A stretch of DNA of 64,000 bases from an uncultured Eggerthella sp. GTDB taxonomy: Bacteria > Actinomycetota > Coriobacteriia > Coriobacteriales > Eggerthellaceae. The stretch covers positions 62,001 to 126,000 of the forward strand of contig CAJKUH010000001.1 of assembly GCA_905203045.1 (NCBI GenBank). The letters run 5' to 3'. The notes under the pieces were generated by a model that was not told the origin of the DNA, ran no database searches, and saw nothing but the letters and a program-made list of their open reading frames with translations. Position 1 is the first letter of the stretch, and every line of letters begins with the position of its first letter. The translations under genes were made by a program, and so were the position numbers. This document shows, piece after piece, positions 52,000 to 60,791 of the stretch.

Positions 52000-53178
52000 A
52001 TGAAAAAGAAGCTTTTGGTTGTTGTTGCCGCATTGGCTTTGGCGCTCTGCCTGCCCGCGGCAGCGTTTGCCTCAAACTCGGCGTTCGACAAAGGAACCGC
52101 CGATAGCACCAGCTATGTCGATGCCTATACAGGCAACGCGTTTCTGACGGAGCGCGATGCGCTGAACCTGGCGGTGGAGTGCGACTTGTACTGGGCGGGC
52201 GAAACGCTGAATGCCAGCGGCCTTGATGTCGGCAGTGGCACCGGTGGCAGCGCTTTGCTTGCCGGCAACACGTTGAATGTCGCTTCCTCTTCCGTTCAGG
52301 GGAGTTTGCGTGCAGCAGGTCAGACCATCAACATTTCTTCTACCAGCGTAGGAAACAACATCACGGTTGCCGGTGCCGATATTGCCATTTCGTCGGACGT
52401 TTCCGCGCGCGGCGTGTACGCTGCCGGTTCCGAGGTAAGCGTTTCGGGCACGTATCATGGCGCCGCCTTTGCCGCCGGTACGGTGAACCTTGCCGGCACC
52501 TACGCAGGCGATGTTTCGGTTTCTGCCGGTACGGTAAACGTTTCGAAGGCAACCACGGTCGGCGGAACGTTGCGGGTGCCAAGCAATGCGAACGTGGTGA
52601 TTGAAGACGGTGCTAACGTTCCCAACGTAAGCTATGCCGACGACCCGCTGGTTTCCTCTGATTCCGAAGGGCAGATAAGCCCCTTGGCCACGGTTGGGCC
52701 GCTGCTGTTTTCCTGCATTGCCCATGCGTTGCTGGTGCTGTTGTTCGTGTTCCTGTTCAAGGGAACGCTGGAAGCTGCGGTGGAGCTTTCGAAGACGAAG
52801 CTTGCCCGTATGTTCCTGTGGGGCTTGGCGGCGTTCTTCGCCTTGCCTCTGGTTGCAGTGCTGCTGCTGTTCCCGTTGGTCACGGCGCCGATTTCCGTGC
52901 TGATCGTTATCTGCATCGTGGTGTTGTGGATGTTTTCCATTCCGGTTGCCGGGTACGTGCTTGGCCGCCGCCTGTTCAAGAACATGAAGGCAGCCGGCGC
53001 GGGTGTGCTGGGTGCGCTTATCCTTACGGCGGTTTGCTATGTGCCGTATCTGTTCTTCGTGGTGCCCACGATAAGCTCGATATTCGTTGCGGGTTATGCG
53101 ATCCAGCATTTCTTGGACAACCGAGCGCAGCAGAAAAGCCACAAGGCCCAACTCCCTGCGGAAGGGGAGAATCGATAA
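52000..53178 (+). CDS. Exported protein with bactofilin-like beta-repeat domain and four membrane segments
   Basis: The 392-residue product has a signal peptide (MKKKLLVVVAALALAL, cleavage near AFAS). A Ser/Gly/Val-rich repeat domain (about 45-210) has short strands recurring every 6-7 residues (GNTLNVASSS, GQTINISSTS, GSEVSVSGTY, AGTVNLAGTY, AGTVNVSKAT). This resembles polymer-forming bactofilin beta-helices, but placed outside the cell. Four membrane segments (about 230-360) and a basic tail follow. It starts 6 bases after the menE-menC stop, so it ends the men run. Role unknown; no link to quinones is evident. Confidence 0.75.
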   Translation: MKKKLLVVVAALALALCLPAAAFASNSAFDKGTADSTSYVDAYTGNAFLTERDALNLAVECDLYWAGETLNASGLDVGSGTGGSALLAGNTLNVASSSVQGSLRAAGQTINISSTSVGNNITVAGADIAISSDVSARGVYAAGSEVSVSGTYHGAAFAAGTVNLAGTYAGDVSVSAGTVNVSKATTVGGTLRVPSNANVVIEDGANVPNVSYADDPLVSSDSEGQISPLATVGPLLFSCIAHALLVLLFVFLFKGTLEAAVELSKTKLARMFLWGLAAFFALPLVAVLLLFPLVTAPISVLIVICIVVLWMFSIPVAGYVLGRRLFKNMKAAGAGVLGALILTAVCYVPYLFFVVPTISSIFVAGYAIQHFLDNRAQQKSHKAQLPAEGENR

Positions 53179-53268
53179 GGCCCCTTTCCGTTCGCAGTGC
53201 CCTATGCAGGTAGCCGCCGTGATTCCTTGGCTGGGAAGCCGGCCGGGGATGTGCCTTCAGTGACGAAT

Positions 53269-53306
53269 AAGCCGCCTGGTTCTTGGATGAGCCAGTCGGC
53301 TTTTCT
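53269..53306 (+). terminator. Terminator of the folE-men run
   Basis: AAGCCGCCTGG and CCAGTCGGCTT form the stem (one mismatch), followed by TTCTT. Confidence 0.8.
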
Positions 53307-53444
53307 TATGTGTGGAAGGATTCGACCCGCATCAGCTTCCGGGGGCTTGCGCTGTTGGTGATGACGGGCGCTTGCTGCTTCCGGTCTCGACGCCGCCTTC
53401 CCGGTGCCCCCCTGCCCCCCCTGAAAAATTGGTATGCATGCCAT

Positions 53445-53476
53445 TTGACCTGCGGCAACGCAGAGGTACGTATATA
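53445..53476 (+). promoter_or_regulatory. Candidate promoter of the large adhesin
   Basis: TTGACC (53445-53450) is followed at 16-20 bases by TACGTA/GTATAT/TATATA. Just upstream (53406-53421) lie runs of six and seven C. The leader (53495-53605) has three hairpins, including GCGCTGCGC-CTCGT-GCGCAGCGC at 53534-53556. No known riboswitch fits. The 427-base gap holds these and the preceding terminator. Confidence 0.45.
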
Positions 53477-53605
53477 CGACCTACCGGCAAAACCCCAGGT
53501 CTGCGATTGTTTTTTACTGGGGGCCTATCCAACGCGCTGCGCCTCGTGCGCAGCGCAAGATGGTCTTCGAACGAACAGACGTTCGGCCTAAGAGAGGGGA
53601 TACCA

Positions 53606-56600
53606 ATGAAGCGAATACGACCGATGTTGGTGCTGCTGGCTTCGCTAGCCCTTGCCTGCTGGGGCGGCGCGCTGGCCTATGCCGACAACGCATCAGGCGC
53701 TTCTTCGGGTAATGCGGAAGCGGTTGCCGACGGCAACACCGCATCAACCTGGCGCGACTGGGGCTTGGAGAACTCTACGGAAAACGTGGGGCGTATCTGG
53801 ACCGACAAAACCGTGCAGGCGGGCGACATCACGCTTACTGGTGCCGGTGGTGAAAAGACGATAGCGAAGGGCGATTCAACGTTCCTCACGGCCCTTTCGG
53901 CCATCTCTTCGACATCGAACCTGAAGTCAACGGCAACCACCCCGCTTGATATCGTGCTGGTGCTCGATGCATCTGGTTCGATGGACGGTCCTATGGGGAG
54001 TACCGACGACACTAAGCGGATAGTGGCATTGCAGAAAGCAGCTAATTCGTTCATCGACAATGTTGCCGCACAGAATGCCAGCATTAGCGATTCGGCCAAG
54101 CAGCATCATGTTTCCATCGTGAAGTTTGCGGGAAATAAAACTGACGAGGTTGGGAACCAAACCTACTACGGTTGGCGCAATGAGAACCGATACACCTTCA
54201 ACTACAGCCAGGTTATGAAAACGATGTCTGCTTGCACTGATGATTCAAAGGCGAGTTTCAAGAGCACGATCGACAGCATTGTTCCCGCTGGTGCAACGCG
54301 TGCCGACTATGGCATGGAATTGGCTCAAGGACAGACTTCTGGCCGCGACGATGCTAAGAAGATCGTGATCTTCTTTACCGATGGCACGCCCACTTCGTGG
54401 GATAAGTTCGATTCCGATGTGGCCAGCAATGCCGTGAGTGCTGCCAAATCTATGAAGGATTCCAGCGCCTCGATCTATACTATTGGCATCTTCGACGGTG
54501 CCAATCCGAGTGCGAGCGTTGACGGCTGGGGTACCAGCACGGAAAACAAATTCATGCAGGCGGTTTCCAGCAACTACCCTTCCGCAACGTACAATGGGGC
54601 GCGCTGGAATTTTGGCACCCGCGCCGATAACGCTGATTACTACAAGTCGGCCACCAATGCCGATGAGCTTAAGAAAGTCTTCGACGACATCTCCCAGGAG
54701 ATCGTGCAAGGTGCGGGCTACCCAACCGATACGAAAGAAGGCTTCGAGGCTGATTCTGGCTTCATTACCTTCACTGATCAGCTGGGCGACTACATGAAGG
54801 TCGATGGGTTCACTTCCATCGTGTTCGCAAACCAGGTGTTCGAAAATCCCACTAAAGCAACAAACGGCCTGGTTGACACCTACACGTTCACGGGCGAAGC
54901 GGGCAACGCGCTGTATCCGAAGGGCAATCTTAACGCCATCGACATTACCGTTACCCGTTCTGAAGATTTGCAGACGGGCGACAAGGTTGAAGTGAAGATT
55001 CCTGCTGCGCTTATCCCGTTGCGCAACTTCACGGTAAACGCGGACGGCACCGGCGGCGTTGATCTGACGTTCCCCATTCGCGCGTTCTACGGGTCGAGCC
55101 TGAAAGACGGCGTAGCCGAAGCGTTGGCGAACCCCGATAGCGCGCTTGCCAACTACCTGGCGAACAATTCTGCCGATGGCAAGGTAAGCTTCCTGGCAAA
55201 CAAGTGGAACGGCGGCGCCGATGGCGATACCATTGCCGACTTCACCCCTTCGAAGGGCAACAGCTACTACTACATAACCGAAGACACGCCCATCTACCAG
55301 GACGAAGCATGCACTCAGCGTGCCGCTGCGCCGCTTGAAAAGGGCAAAACCTACTACTATCAGCGCACCTGGTACGACCTTGAAGGCGGAAACGCTGTTC
55401 AGAAGACCAAGACCGTGAGCTTCGACAGTGGTGTCGTGGAAAACATCGACGGGTACATTTCTTCCGATGCCGGGAAGGCATACTTCAAGGCCGGCACTCC
55501 GCGCATGACGTATCTCAGCGAGTTGAATACGAAGAAGGGCGAAGATAAATCTCGGGTAAGCGCGAACAACACGAACACGGCCGAAACCTTCATCAACCCT
55601 AAATGGGCGGGCGTGGCGGTGAACGTGCACCTTGGCAACAATGGCAAACTTTCCGTTAGCCAGCCTGGTACCTTAGCGGTTTCGAAAACGCTCCAAGTTC
55701 CTGAAGGGTACAACGCAGGCGATTTTGCCGATGAAAGCTTCGAATTCACCATTATGGTTCCCGACGCGAAGGGCGCTACGCTGAAAGCGCAGGTGAAGAA
55801 CGCTGCAGGCGAAGTCGTGGGCAGCGCGTTCGATATTGCGTTCGACGAGAACGGAACTGCAACCCATTCGCTGAAGAGCGGCGAAACGTTGTATGTGTAC
55901 GGCCTTGCTGCCGGCACGGAGTACACCGTAAGCGAATCGGCGAAGGCGGGCTTTACGCAGACAGCACCTGTAGACGAAGCTGGTGCAGCAGCGGCGGCAA
56001 CTGGCGCTATCAAGGCGGGCGAAGCTTCCCACGCTGATTTCACCAATACCTACGACACGCAGACAGTAAGCTGGGCGCCGATGGGCAAGAAAGCCTATTC
56101 GGATTCAACGGGCGTTAATCCCCTGAAAGCAGGCATGTTCAACTTCGCCCTTTGCGCCAAGGATGGCACCCCGATGCCCAAGGGCACGAGCGCCGAAACC
56201 GTTGAGTGCGCAATCGATGGCGAAACGTGGCATGGTGTGATTTCCTCGGCAGAGGAAAGCGGCGATATCGCGTTCCCGCAGGCAGAGTATGAATGGCTCG
56301 ATGCGTACAAAACGTTCGAGTACAAGATCGTTGAAGTGGTGAAGGATTCCACCGGCAAGTGGGTTGCGGTGAAGGATGCGCTGGCCGATTCGAGCTATGC
56401 GTGTGACGGCATGACGTACGATCCTTCCGTTTGGACGGCGCAGGTAACGCTTCAGAAAAGCACGGACAATGTGCTGGTGCTTGACGTTAAGTACCTGAAA
56501 GATGGCGCAGAACAGCAGGGCGCAGCCTTCGCGTTCGCCAACAGCTACAGCCCTGCTCCTGCAACGGCAACCATCAACGGCACCAAGACGCTGACCGGCC

Positions 56601-59600
56601 GCGATATGGCCGATGGGGAAACCTTCGGCTTCACGCTTTCTGCTGCCGATAAGGCAACGCAGGATGCGGTTGCAGCCGGGGCGATAACCATTCCTGCCAA
56701 CACGGCTACGGTTTCGGGCGGCAAGGACGGCAAGGCGGAAGGCTTTGCTTTCGGTGATGTGACCTTCGCCAAGCCGGGCACCTATGCGTTCAACGTGAGC
56801 GAAACGCACTGGGATGGCGGCGCCTTGCCCGATGACGGCACGGAAGGCCTTACCTTCGACCGCGCTGCGAAAACGGTGACGGTTACGGTAACCGACAACG
56901 GCAAGGGCCAGCTTGCGGCTGCTACCACAGTGGACGGTGTTGCGGGCAATTTGGTTTCCTTCGTGAACAAGTACCGCGCAGGTGATGCCGGGTTCGATAC
57001 CGCCAACGCCCAGCTGAAGAAGGTCTTGGAAGGTCGCGATTGGCTTGATTCCGACAGCTTCACGTTTACGCTGAAGGCGCTCACCGATGGCGCTCCTTTG
57101 CCTGAAGGCGCAACGGGCGGCGTGGCAACTACGACGGTAACCAAGACAAACGCTGAAAGCTTCGGCTTTGGCACCATCACGTTTACTTCCAGCATGCTGG
57201 ATGCGGGTTCGCATTCCAAGACGTTCGAGTATGAAGTGGCGGAAACTAAGGGTGATATTGCTGACATCGATTACGCTGCCAACAAGGCAACCATCAAGGT
57301 GACGGTTGTCGACAACGGCGAAGGCAAGCTGAGCGTTTCGGCAACCACCGAAAACGGCACGTTCGTCAACCGCTACGATGCCAGCGTGAGCTACACCGCC
57401 CATGGCGGTTTGAAGGTGGCGAAGACCCTCAACGGCCGCGATATGACCGAAGGCCAATTCAAGATTGCGGTAACGCCGGGCAACAGCGAATCGGCGCAGA
57501 CGCTGGGGCTTTCTGAGGGCGCAAACGTGTTTGCCATGCCTGCTGCCGCCGATGGCCAGCAGGTGGTAAAGCAAGTTCTCGAAGGCCGCGATGTTGAGTT
57601 CACCCAGAAGGACATCGGCAAAACCTACACCTACACGGTTGCCGAACAGCAGGATGGGAAGGCTGGCTACACCTACGACCAAACCACGTACACGGTAGCC
57701 ATTGCGGTAACCGTTTCCGCTGATGGCAAGCTTACGGTTACCACGAATGTAACCGGCGGTGCTTCGGCTGGGACGTATGTCTATACCTCCGACTCCAGTC
57801 AGACCGATGGCGTGACCTTGGCATTCGCCAATGCCTACAAGGCCACGGGTGCGGTTTCCCTCAGCGGCACAAAAGCGCTAACCGGGCGTAGCCTTACCGC
57901 TGGCGAATTCAGCTTCGCGGTGAAGTACGCCGCGGCTGATGGCGACTTGTTGAGTGCGAAGAACGCCGCAGACGGTTCGATCGACTTCGGCACGCTGAGC
58001 TACAGCACCGAAGCACTTGCCCAGTTGGTTAAAGAAGGCAAGGCCGTAAAGGGCCAGGATGGCACATGGACCGTTAACTATGTTGCTTACGAGAAGACCG
58101 GTTCCCTGCCTGGCGGCGTAACCGCGCAGACGCAGTCGATTCCGTTTACGGTAACGGTTGCCGACAACGGTGACGGTACGCTAACGGCAACGCCGAACGT
58201 GGGCAATGGGCTGAAGTTCCAGAACACGTATGGCGCAGACGCAGTCGACGTGCAGCTTTCGGGCAAAAAGGAGCTCAAGGCGGCAGAGGGCCTTGAGCCT
58301 GGGGATATTACCGGTAAGTTCACCTTCACGGTGACGGGCGAAAAGGGCGCTCCCCTGCCTGAACACGCAACGGCAACCAACGATGCGAAAGGAAATATCG
58401 ATTTCGGTGCGATAACGTTCACGCTTGATGATCTGAACAAGGCCTTGGGTACGAGCGGGGCGGAAACGCAGTCTGCCACGAATGAGCCTGTGACGAATGT
58501 GCCGGCGCAAGGTTCTGCTACAGCTGCTGAATCTGGCGAGTCCGCCAATGCAAAGAGCCCTAGCGCTGAAAACACTCAGGCAACTGAAGGCGCTGGCGGC
58601 GGAGCGGTTGTTTCTTCCCAAGGTGAGTCTATGTCGGCCAATGACTCTGGCGCGGTTGAGCGGGAAGCAACCGCCAATATCGGCGCGGCCGAAAACGACG
58701 GCGCTGTAGCGGCAACGGCACAAACCGTTAAAGCTGAGCCCTCGACGGCTGCCGCCGCGAGCGTAGATGCCACGAGCGCACCTGCTGCGGCTAGCGCGAC
58801 CGCCACGGCATCTGTGCAGGAGGGCACCGCATCATCCCAAGTTGGAACTCCCACTGTCCAGGCGGGTACTCCCCGTTCGCACGTGTTCACCTATAAGATC
58901 ACGGAGAGCGGTTCGGCTGCAGGCGTGACCAATGACACCGCAACGAAAACGGTGAGCTTCAAGGTCACCGACGACGGCAACGGCAAACTGACGGTTACGC
59001 GCGTTGAGCCCGCTGGCGATTCGAAAGCGGCCTTCACCTTCACCAACACCTATTCGGTGCAGCCGAAGGATTCCAGCGTGACCGACCAAATTGCGGTGAC
59101 GAAGCAGCTTACCGGGCGTGATCTGAAGGCGGGCGAGTTCCACTTCGAGCTGCTGGATGGCGCCGATGTGGTGGCCACAGGCACCAACGATGCCGCAGGC
59201 AACGTGGCACTTAGCAAAATCACCTATAAAGCGCCTGGCACGCACACCTACACGCTGCGCGAAGTTGGCGGCGGCACCCAGCAGGCAGGCGTGAGCTACG
59301 ACGGCGCCACGTTCGATGTGATTACCACCGTTACTGACGCAGGTGACGGTACGCTGAGCGTTGTCCATACGCTTAGCAACGGTGAGGCAGCGGCAATGTT
59401 CAACAACGCCTATAGCCCTGCAGCCACTTCGGTGACCCTGGGCGCTGCGAAGGTGCTGAAGGGCAAGAGCCTTGAGGCGGGCGAGTTCTCGTTTGTGCTC
59501 ACAGGTGAAGACGGCTCGAAGGCCACTGCGAAGAACGATGCCGCCGGCAACGTAATGTTTGGTGCGCTCGAGTTCAGCAAGGAAGACACGTATCACTACA

Positions 59601-59956
59601 CCATTGCCGAGGAAAAGGGTAGCGAGGCCGGCGTAACGTACGATGAAACCACGTATCCCGTAACCGTTACGGTGAAAGACGATGGTCAGGGCAACCTAAC
59701 GGCCGAGGTGTCGTATGAACAGGGCGAAGTGCCGGTATTCACCAACAGCTACGAAGAGCCTGAAAGTCCGCTTTCCTTCATCACGGGTGGCGGCGCTAAC
59801 GGCGGCTCGCATTCTGGCACAACGTCTGGTGCTGCAGGTGCTGCCGTGAAAACCGGCGATGGCACCCTGGCGCTTGCTGCGGTAATCGCTGCGGTGGCCG
59901 CGCTGGCTATCGGCATTGGCGCTCTTAGCTTCGGAAGGGGACGTAAGCATAAGTAG
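53606..59956 (+). CDS. Giant surface adhesin: VWA domain, nine Cna-B/FctA-type repeats, membrane anchor
   Basis: The 2,116-residue product has a signal peptide (MKRIRPMLVLLASLALACWG), then a von Willebrand A domain (about 110-365) with MIDAS D121-A-S-G-S125. Nine immunoglobulin-like pilin repeats follow (about 688-2050). Each ends in F-x-N-x-Y (for example FTNTY, FANSY, FVNKY) and most start with K-x-LTGRD or similar, which fits Lys-Asn isopeptide bonds. The seventh repeat is split by about 143 low-complexity residues (about 1612-1754). The C-terminus has AAVKTGD, a hydrophobic stretch and RGRKHK: a sorting-signal layout lacking a canonical LPxTG. It probably binds host or partner cells. ATG 53606 has GAGAGGGGA upstream; the frame runs back to 53312 without an RBS. 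Long antisense frames are shadows. Confidence 0.9.
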   Translation: MKRIRPMLVLLASLALACWGGALAYADNASGASSGNAEAVADGNTASTWRDWGLENSTENVGRIWTDKTVQAGDITLTGAGGEKTIAKGDSTFLTALSAISSTSNLKSTATTPLDIVLVLDASGSMDGPMGSTDDTKRIVALQKAANSFIDNVAAQNASISDSAKQHHVSIVKFAGNKTDEVGNQTYYGWRNENRYTFNYSQVMKTMSACTDDSKASFKSTIDSIVPAGATRADYGMELAQGQTSGRDDAKKIVIFFTDGTPTSWDKFDSDVASNAVSAAKSMKDSSASIYTIGIFDGANPSASVDGWGTSTENKFMQAVSSNYPSATYNGARWNFGTRADNADYYKSATNADELKKVFDDISQEIVQGAGYPTDTKEGFEADSGFITFTDQLGDYMKVDGFTSIVFANQVFENPTKATNGLVDTYTFTGEAGNALYPKGNLNAIDITVTRSEDLQTGDKVEVKIPAALIPLRNFTVNADGTGGVDLTFPIRAFYGSSLKDGVAEALANPDSALANYLANNSADGKVSFLANKWNGGADGDTIADFTPSKGNSYYYITEDTPIYQDEACTQRAAAPLEKGKTYYYQRTWYDLEGGNAVQKTKTVSFDSGVVENIDGYISSDAGKAYFKAGTPRMTYLSELNTKKGEDKSRVSANNTNTAETFINPKWAGVAVNVHLGNNGKLSVSQPGTLAVSKTLQVPEGYNAGDFADESFEFTIMVPDAKGATLKAQVKNAAGEVVGSAFDIAFDENGTATHSLKSGETLYVYGLAAGTEYTVSESAKAGFTQTAPVDEAGAAAAATGAIKAGEASHADFTNTYDTQTVSWAPMGKKAYSDSTGVNPLKAGMFNFALCAKDGTPMPKGTSAETVECAIDGETWHGVISSAEESGDIAFPQAEYEWLDAYKTFEYKIVEVVKDSTGKWVAVKDALADSSYACDGMTYDPSVWTAQVTLQKSTDNVLVLDVKYLKDGAEQQGAAFAFANSYSPAPATATINGTKTLTGRDMADGETFGFTLSAADKATQDAVAAGAITIPANTATVSGGKDGKAEGFAFGDVTFAKPGTYAFNVSETHWDGGALPDDGTEGLTFDRAAKTVTVTVTDNGKGQLAAATTVDGVAGNLVSFVNKYRAGDAGFDTANAQLKKVLEGRDWLDSDSFTFTLKALTDGAPLPEGATGGVATTTVTKTNAESFGFGTITFTSSMLDAGSHSKTFEYEVAETKGDIADIDYAANKATIKVTVVDNGEGKLSVSATTENGTFVNRYDASVSYTAHGGLKVAKTLNGRDMTEGQFKIAVTPGNSESAQTLGLSEGANVFAMPAAADGQQVVKQVLEGRDVEFTQKDIGKTYTYTVAEQQDGKAGYTYDQTTYTVAIAVTVSADGKLTVTTNVTGGASAGTYVYTSDSSQTDGVTLAFANAYKATGAVSLSGTKALTGRSLTAGEFSFAVKYAAADGDLLSAKNAADGSIDFGTLSYSTEALAQLVKEGKAVKGQDGTWTVNYVAYEKTGSLPGGVTAQTQSIPFTVTVADNGDGTLTATPNVGNGLKFQNTYGADAVDVQLSGKKELKAAEGLEPGDITGKFTFTVTGEKGAPLPEHATATNDAKGNIDFGAITFTLDDLNKALGTSGAETQSATNEPVTNVPAQGSATAAESGESANAKSPSAENTQATEGAGGGAVVSSQGESMSANDSGAVEREATANIGAAENDGAVAATAQTVKAEPSTAAAASVDATSAPAAASATATASVQEGTASSQVGTPTVQAGTPRSHVFTYKITESGSAAGVTNDTATKTVSFKVTDDGNGKLTVTRVEPAGDSKAAFTFTNTYSVQPKDSSVTDQIAVTKQLTGRDLKAGEFHFELLDGADVVATGTNDAAGNVALSKITYKAPGTHTYTLREVGGGTQQAGVSYDGATFDVITTVTDAGDGTLSVVHTLSNGEAAAMFNNAYSPAATSVTLGAAKVLKGKSLEAGEFSFVLTGEDGSKATAKNDAAGNVMFGALEFSKEDTYHYTIAEEKGSEAGVTYDETTYPVTVTVKDDGQGNLTAEVSYEQGEVPVFTNSYEEPESPLSFITGGGANGGSHSGTTSGAAGAAVKTGDGTLALAAVIAAVAALAIGIGALSFGRGRKHK

Positions 59957-59984
59957 CAATAACCTGACATAAAGCTGCAAGCAA

Positions 59985-60016
59985 GGGCCGTCGGAGCAAT
60001 CCGGCGGCCCGTTTTA
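59985..60016 (+). terminator. Terminator after the adhesin
   Basis: GGGCCGTCGG and CCGGCGGCCC form a strong stem followed by GTTTTATT. Confidence 0.9.
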
Positions 60017-60207
60017 TTCCAGGGATGCTTTGGGCCTCTTGCTTAGCGGGCCCTTTGCGTTGCGGGGCGTCTGGTGGGTTCTTTGGACGGGTGCTTGGTG
60101 GGTCCTTTGCTCGGCAGGGCGTCTGGCGGTTTGGCTCGGCCCTTCTGGCTTGAGTCGGCCAGTTTTGCTTGGTTGAGTGCCGCCAAAACCAAGAAAAGGG
60201 GGTATCG

Positions 60208-60369
60208 TGGCAAAATAATCGACTTGGGAACCCCGTTGCGTTCAGGATCGGCTGAATTTGTCGTGAAAATGCATAATTAAGCAACATATTTATATAATTT
60301 GTTGCTTAATTATGGGCAAATATCGTTTTTTGCCAGCGAGCAATCATTCCCAAGTCGATTATTTTGCCA
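60208..60369. repeat. AT-rich nested palindrome (element C)
   Basis: Outer arms of 23 bases (60208-60230 and 60347-60369) are exact reverse complements. Inner arms CATAATTAAGCAACA (60272-60286) and TGTTGCTTAATTATG (60300-60314) are also exact, around a 13-base AT loop with a TATAAT. The stretches between inner and outer arms differ in sequence and length (41 and 32 bases). It is much more AT-rich than its surroundings. Between it and the adhesin terminator (60017-60207) I see only G/T-rich near-repeats such as GGTGGGTTCTTTG and GGTGGGTCCTTTG. Confidence 0.8.
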
Positions 60370-60521
60370 AAGAGGGCCCGTTCTGTGGTTTTGGATGTGT
60401 GAAAACGGCATCGGCCATTTATCCGCAAAGGCTGTCGGTCTACCGAAAACGTAAAATGTGTCGAAAATTTGAAGAGGATACTATTTCAATTGCGTTAAAC
60501 GCGGCAGGTTCCTATACTTAG
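60312..60521 (+). CDS. Doubtful 69-codon ORF beside element C
   Basis: This frame starts inside the right inner arm of element C and ends within the tRNA promoter. It has no RBS and resembles no family. The peptide is basic with scattered Cys. I list it because the region is otherwise empty; it is more likely non-coding. Confidence 0.2.
   Translation: MGKYRFLPASNHSQVDYFAKEGPFCGFGCVKTASAIYPQRLSVYRKRKMCRKFEEDTISIALNAAGSYT
60490..60518 (+). promoter_or_regulatory. Promoter of the initiator tRNA
   Basis: TTGCGT (60490-60495) and TATACT (60513-60518) with 17-base spacing; the tRNA begins 28 bases downstream. The -10 box is identical to that of tRNA-Phe. Confidence 0.8.
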
Positions 60522-60546
60522 TCAAGTCGCACAGAGCGATTGATCG

Positions 60547-60623
60547 TGCGGGGTGGAGCAGTCTGGTAGCTCGCCGGGCTCATAACCCGGAGGTCGTTGG
60601 TTCAAATCCAGCCCCCGCGACCA
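60547..60623 (+). tRNA. Initiator tRNA-Met (CAT)
   Basis: The 77-nt cloverleaf has anticodon stem-loop CCGGG-CTCATAA-CCCGG with CAT at 60581-60583. The three consecutive G-C pairs in the anticodon stem are the initiator hallmark. The first acceptor position is a weak T-G instead of a Watson-Crick pair, also typical of initiators. CCA is encoded. Confidence 0.95.
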
Positions 60624-60632
60624 AGAATCTTC

Positions 60633-60659
60633 AAAGCCCGGTTTTGCCGGGCTTTTTTT
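60633..60659 (+). terminator. Terminator after initiator tRNA
   Basis: AAGCCCGG-TTTTG-CCGGGCTT followed by five more T. Confidence 0.93.
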
Positions 60660-60791
60660 GTTGCTCTTTCCCATTTTGTGGGTTATGGCTCAAAAAGCGT
60701 GCCTCACTGCCTGAACTTGGTGAGCATGTGGAGCTCGTTCCAGGCAATCCTCGGGACCGATTACAAAGGCCGTCAGCCCAAGCCCTCTGCT

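Noticed and set aside
53440..53606. Possible riboswitch (c-di-GMP or other) in the adhesin leader
   Set aside because: Several hairpins and a GGCAAAACCCC stretch are present, but the conserved core bases of c-di-GMP-I/II, SAM or cobalamin riboswitches do not align.
56105..57682. Long antisense frames across the adhesin repeats
   Set aside because: The sense strand encodes regular pilin repeats; the antisense frames mirror their composition.
59925..60287. A 120-codon - strand frame starting in the AT-rich palindrome
   Set aside because: No RBS, Pro/Arg-rich product, and it overlaps the adhesin terminator; the initial similarity of the two arms' translations is just the inverted repeat.
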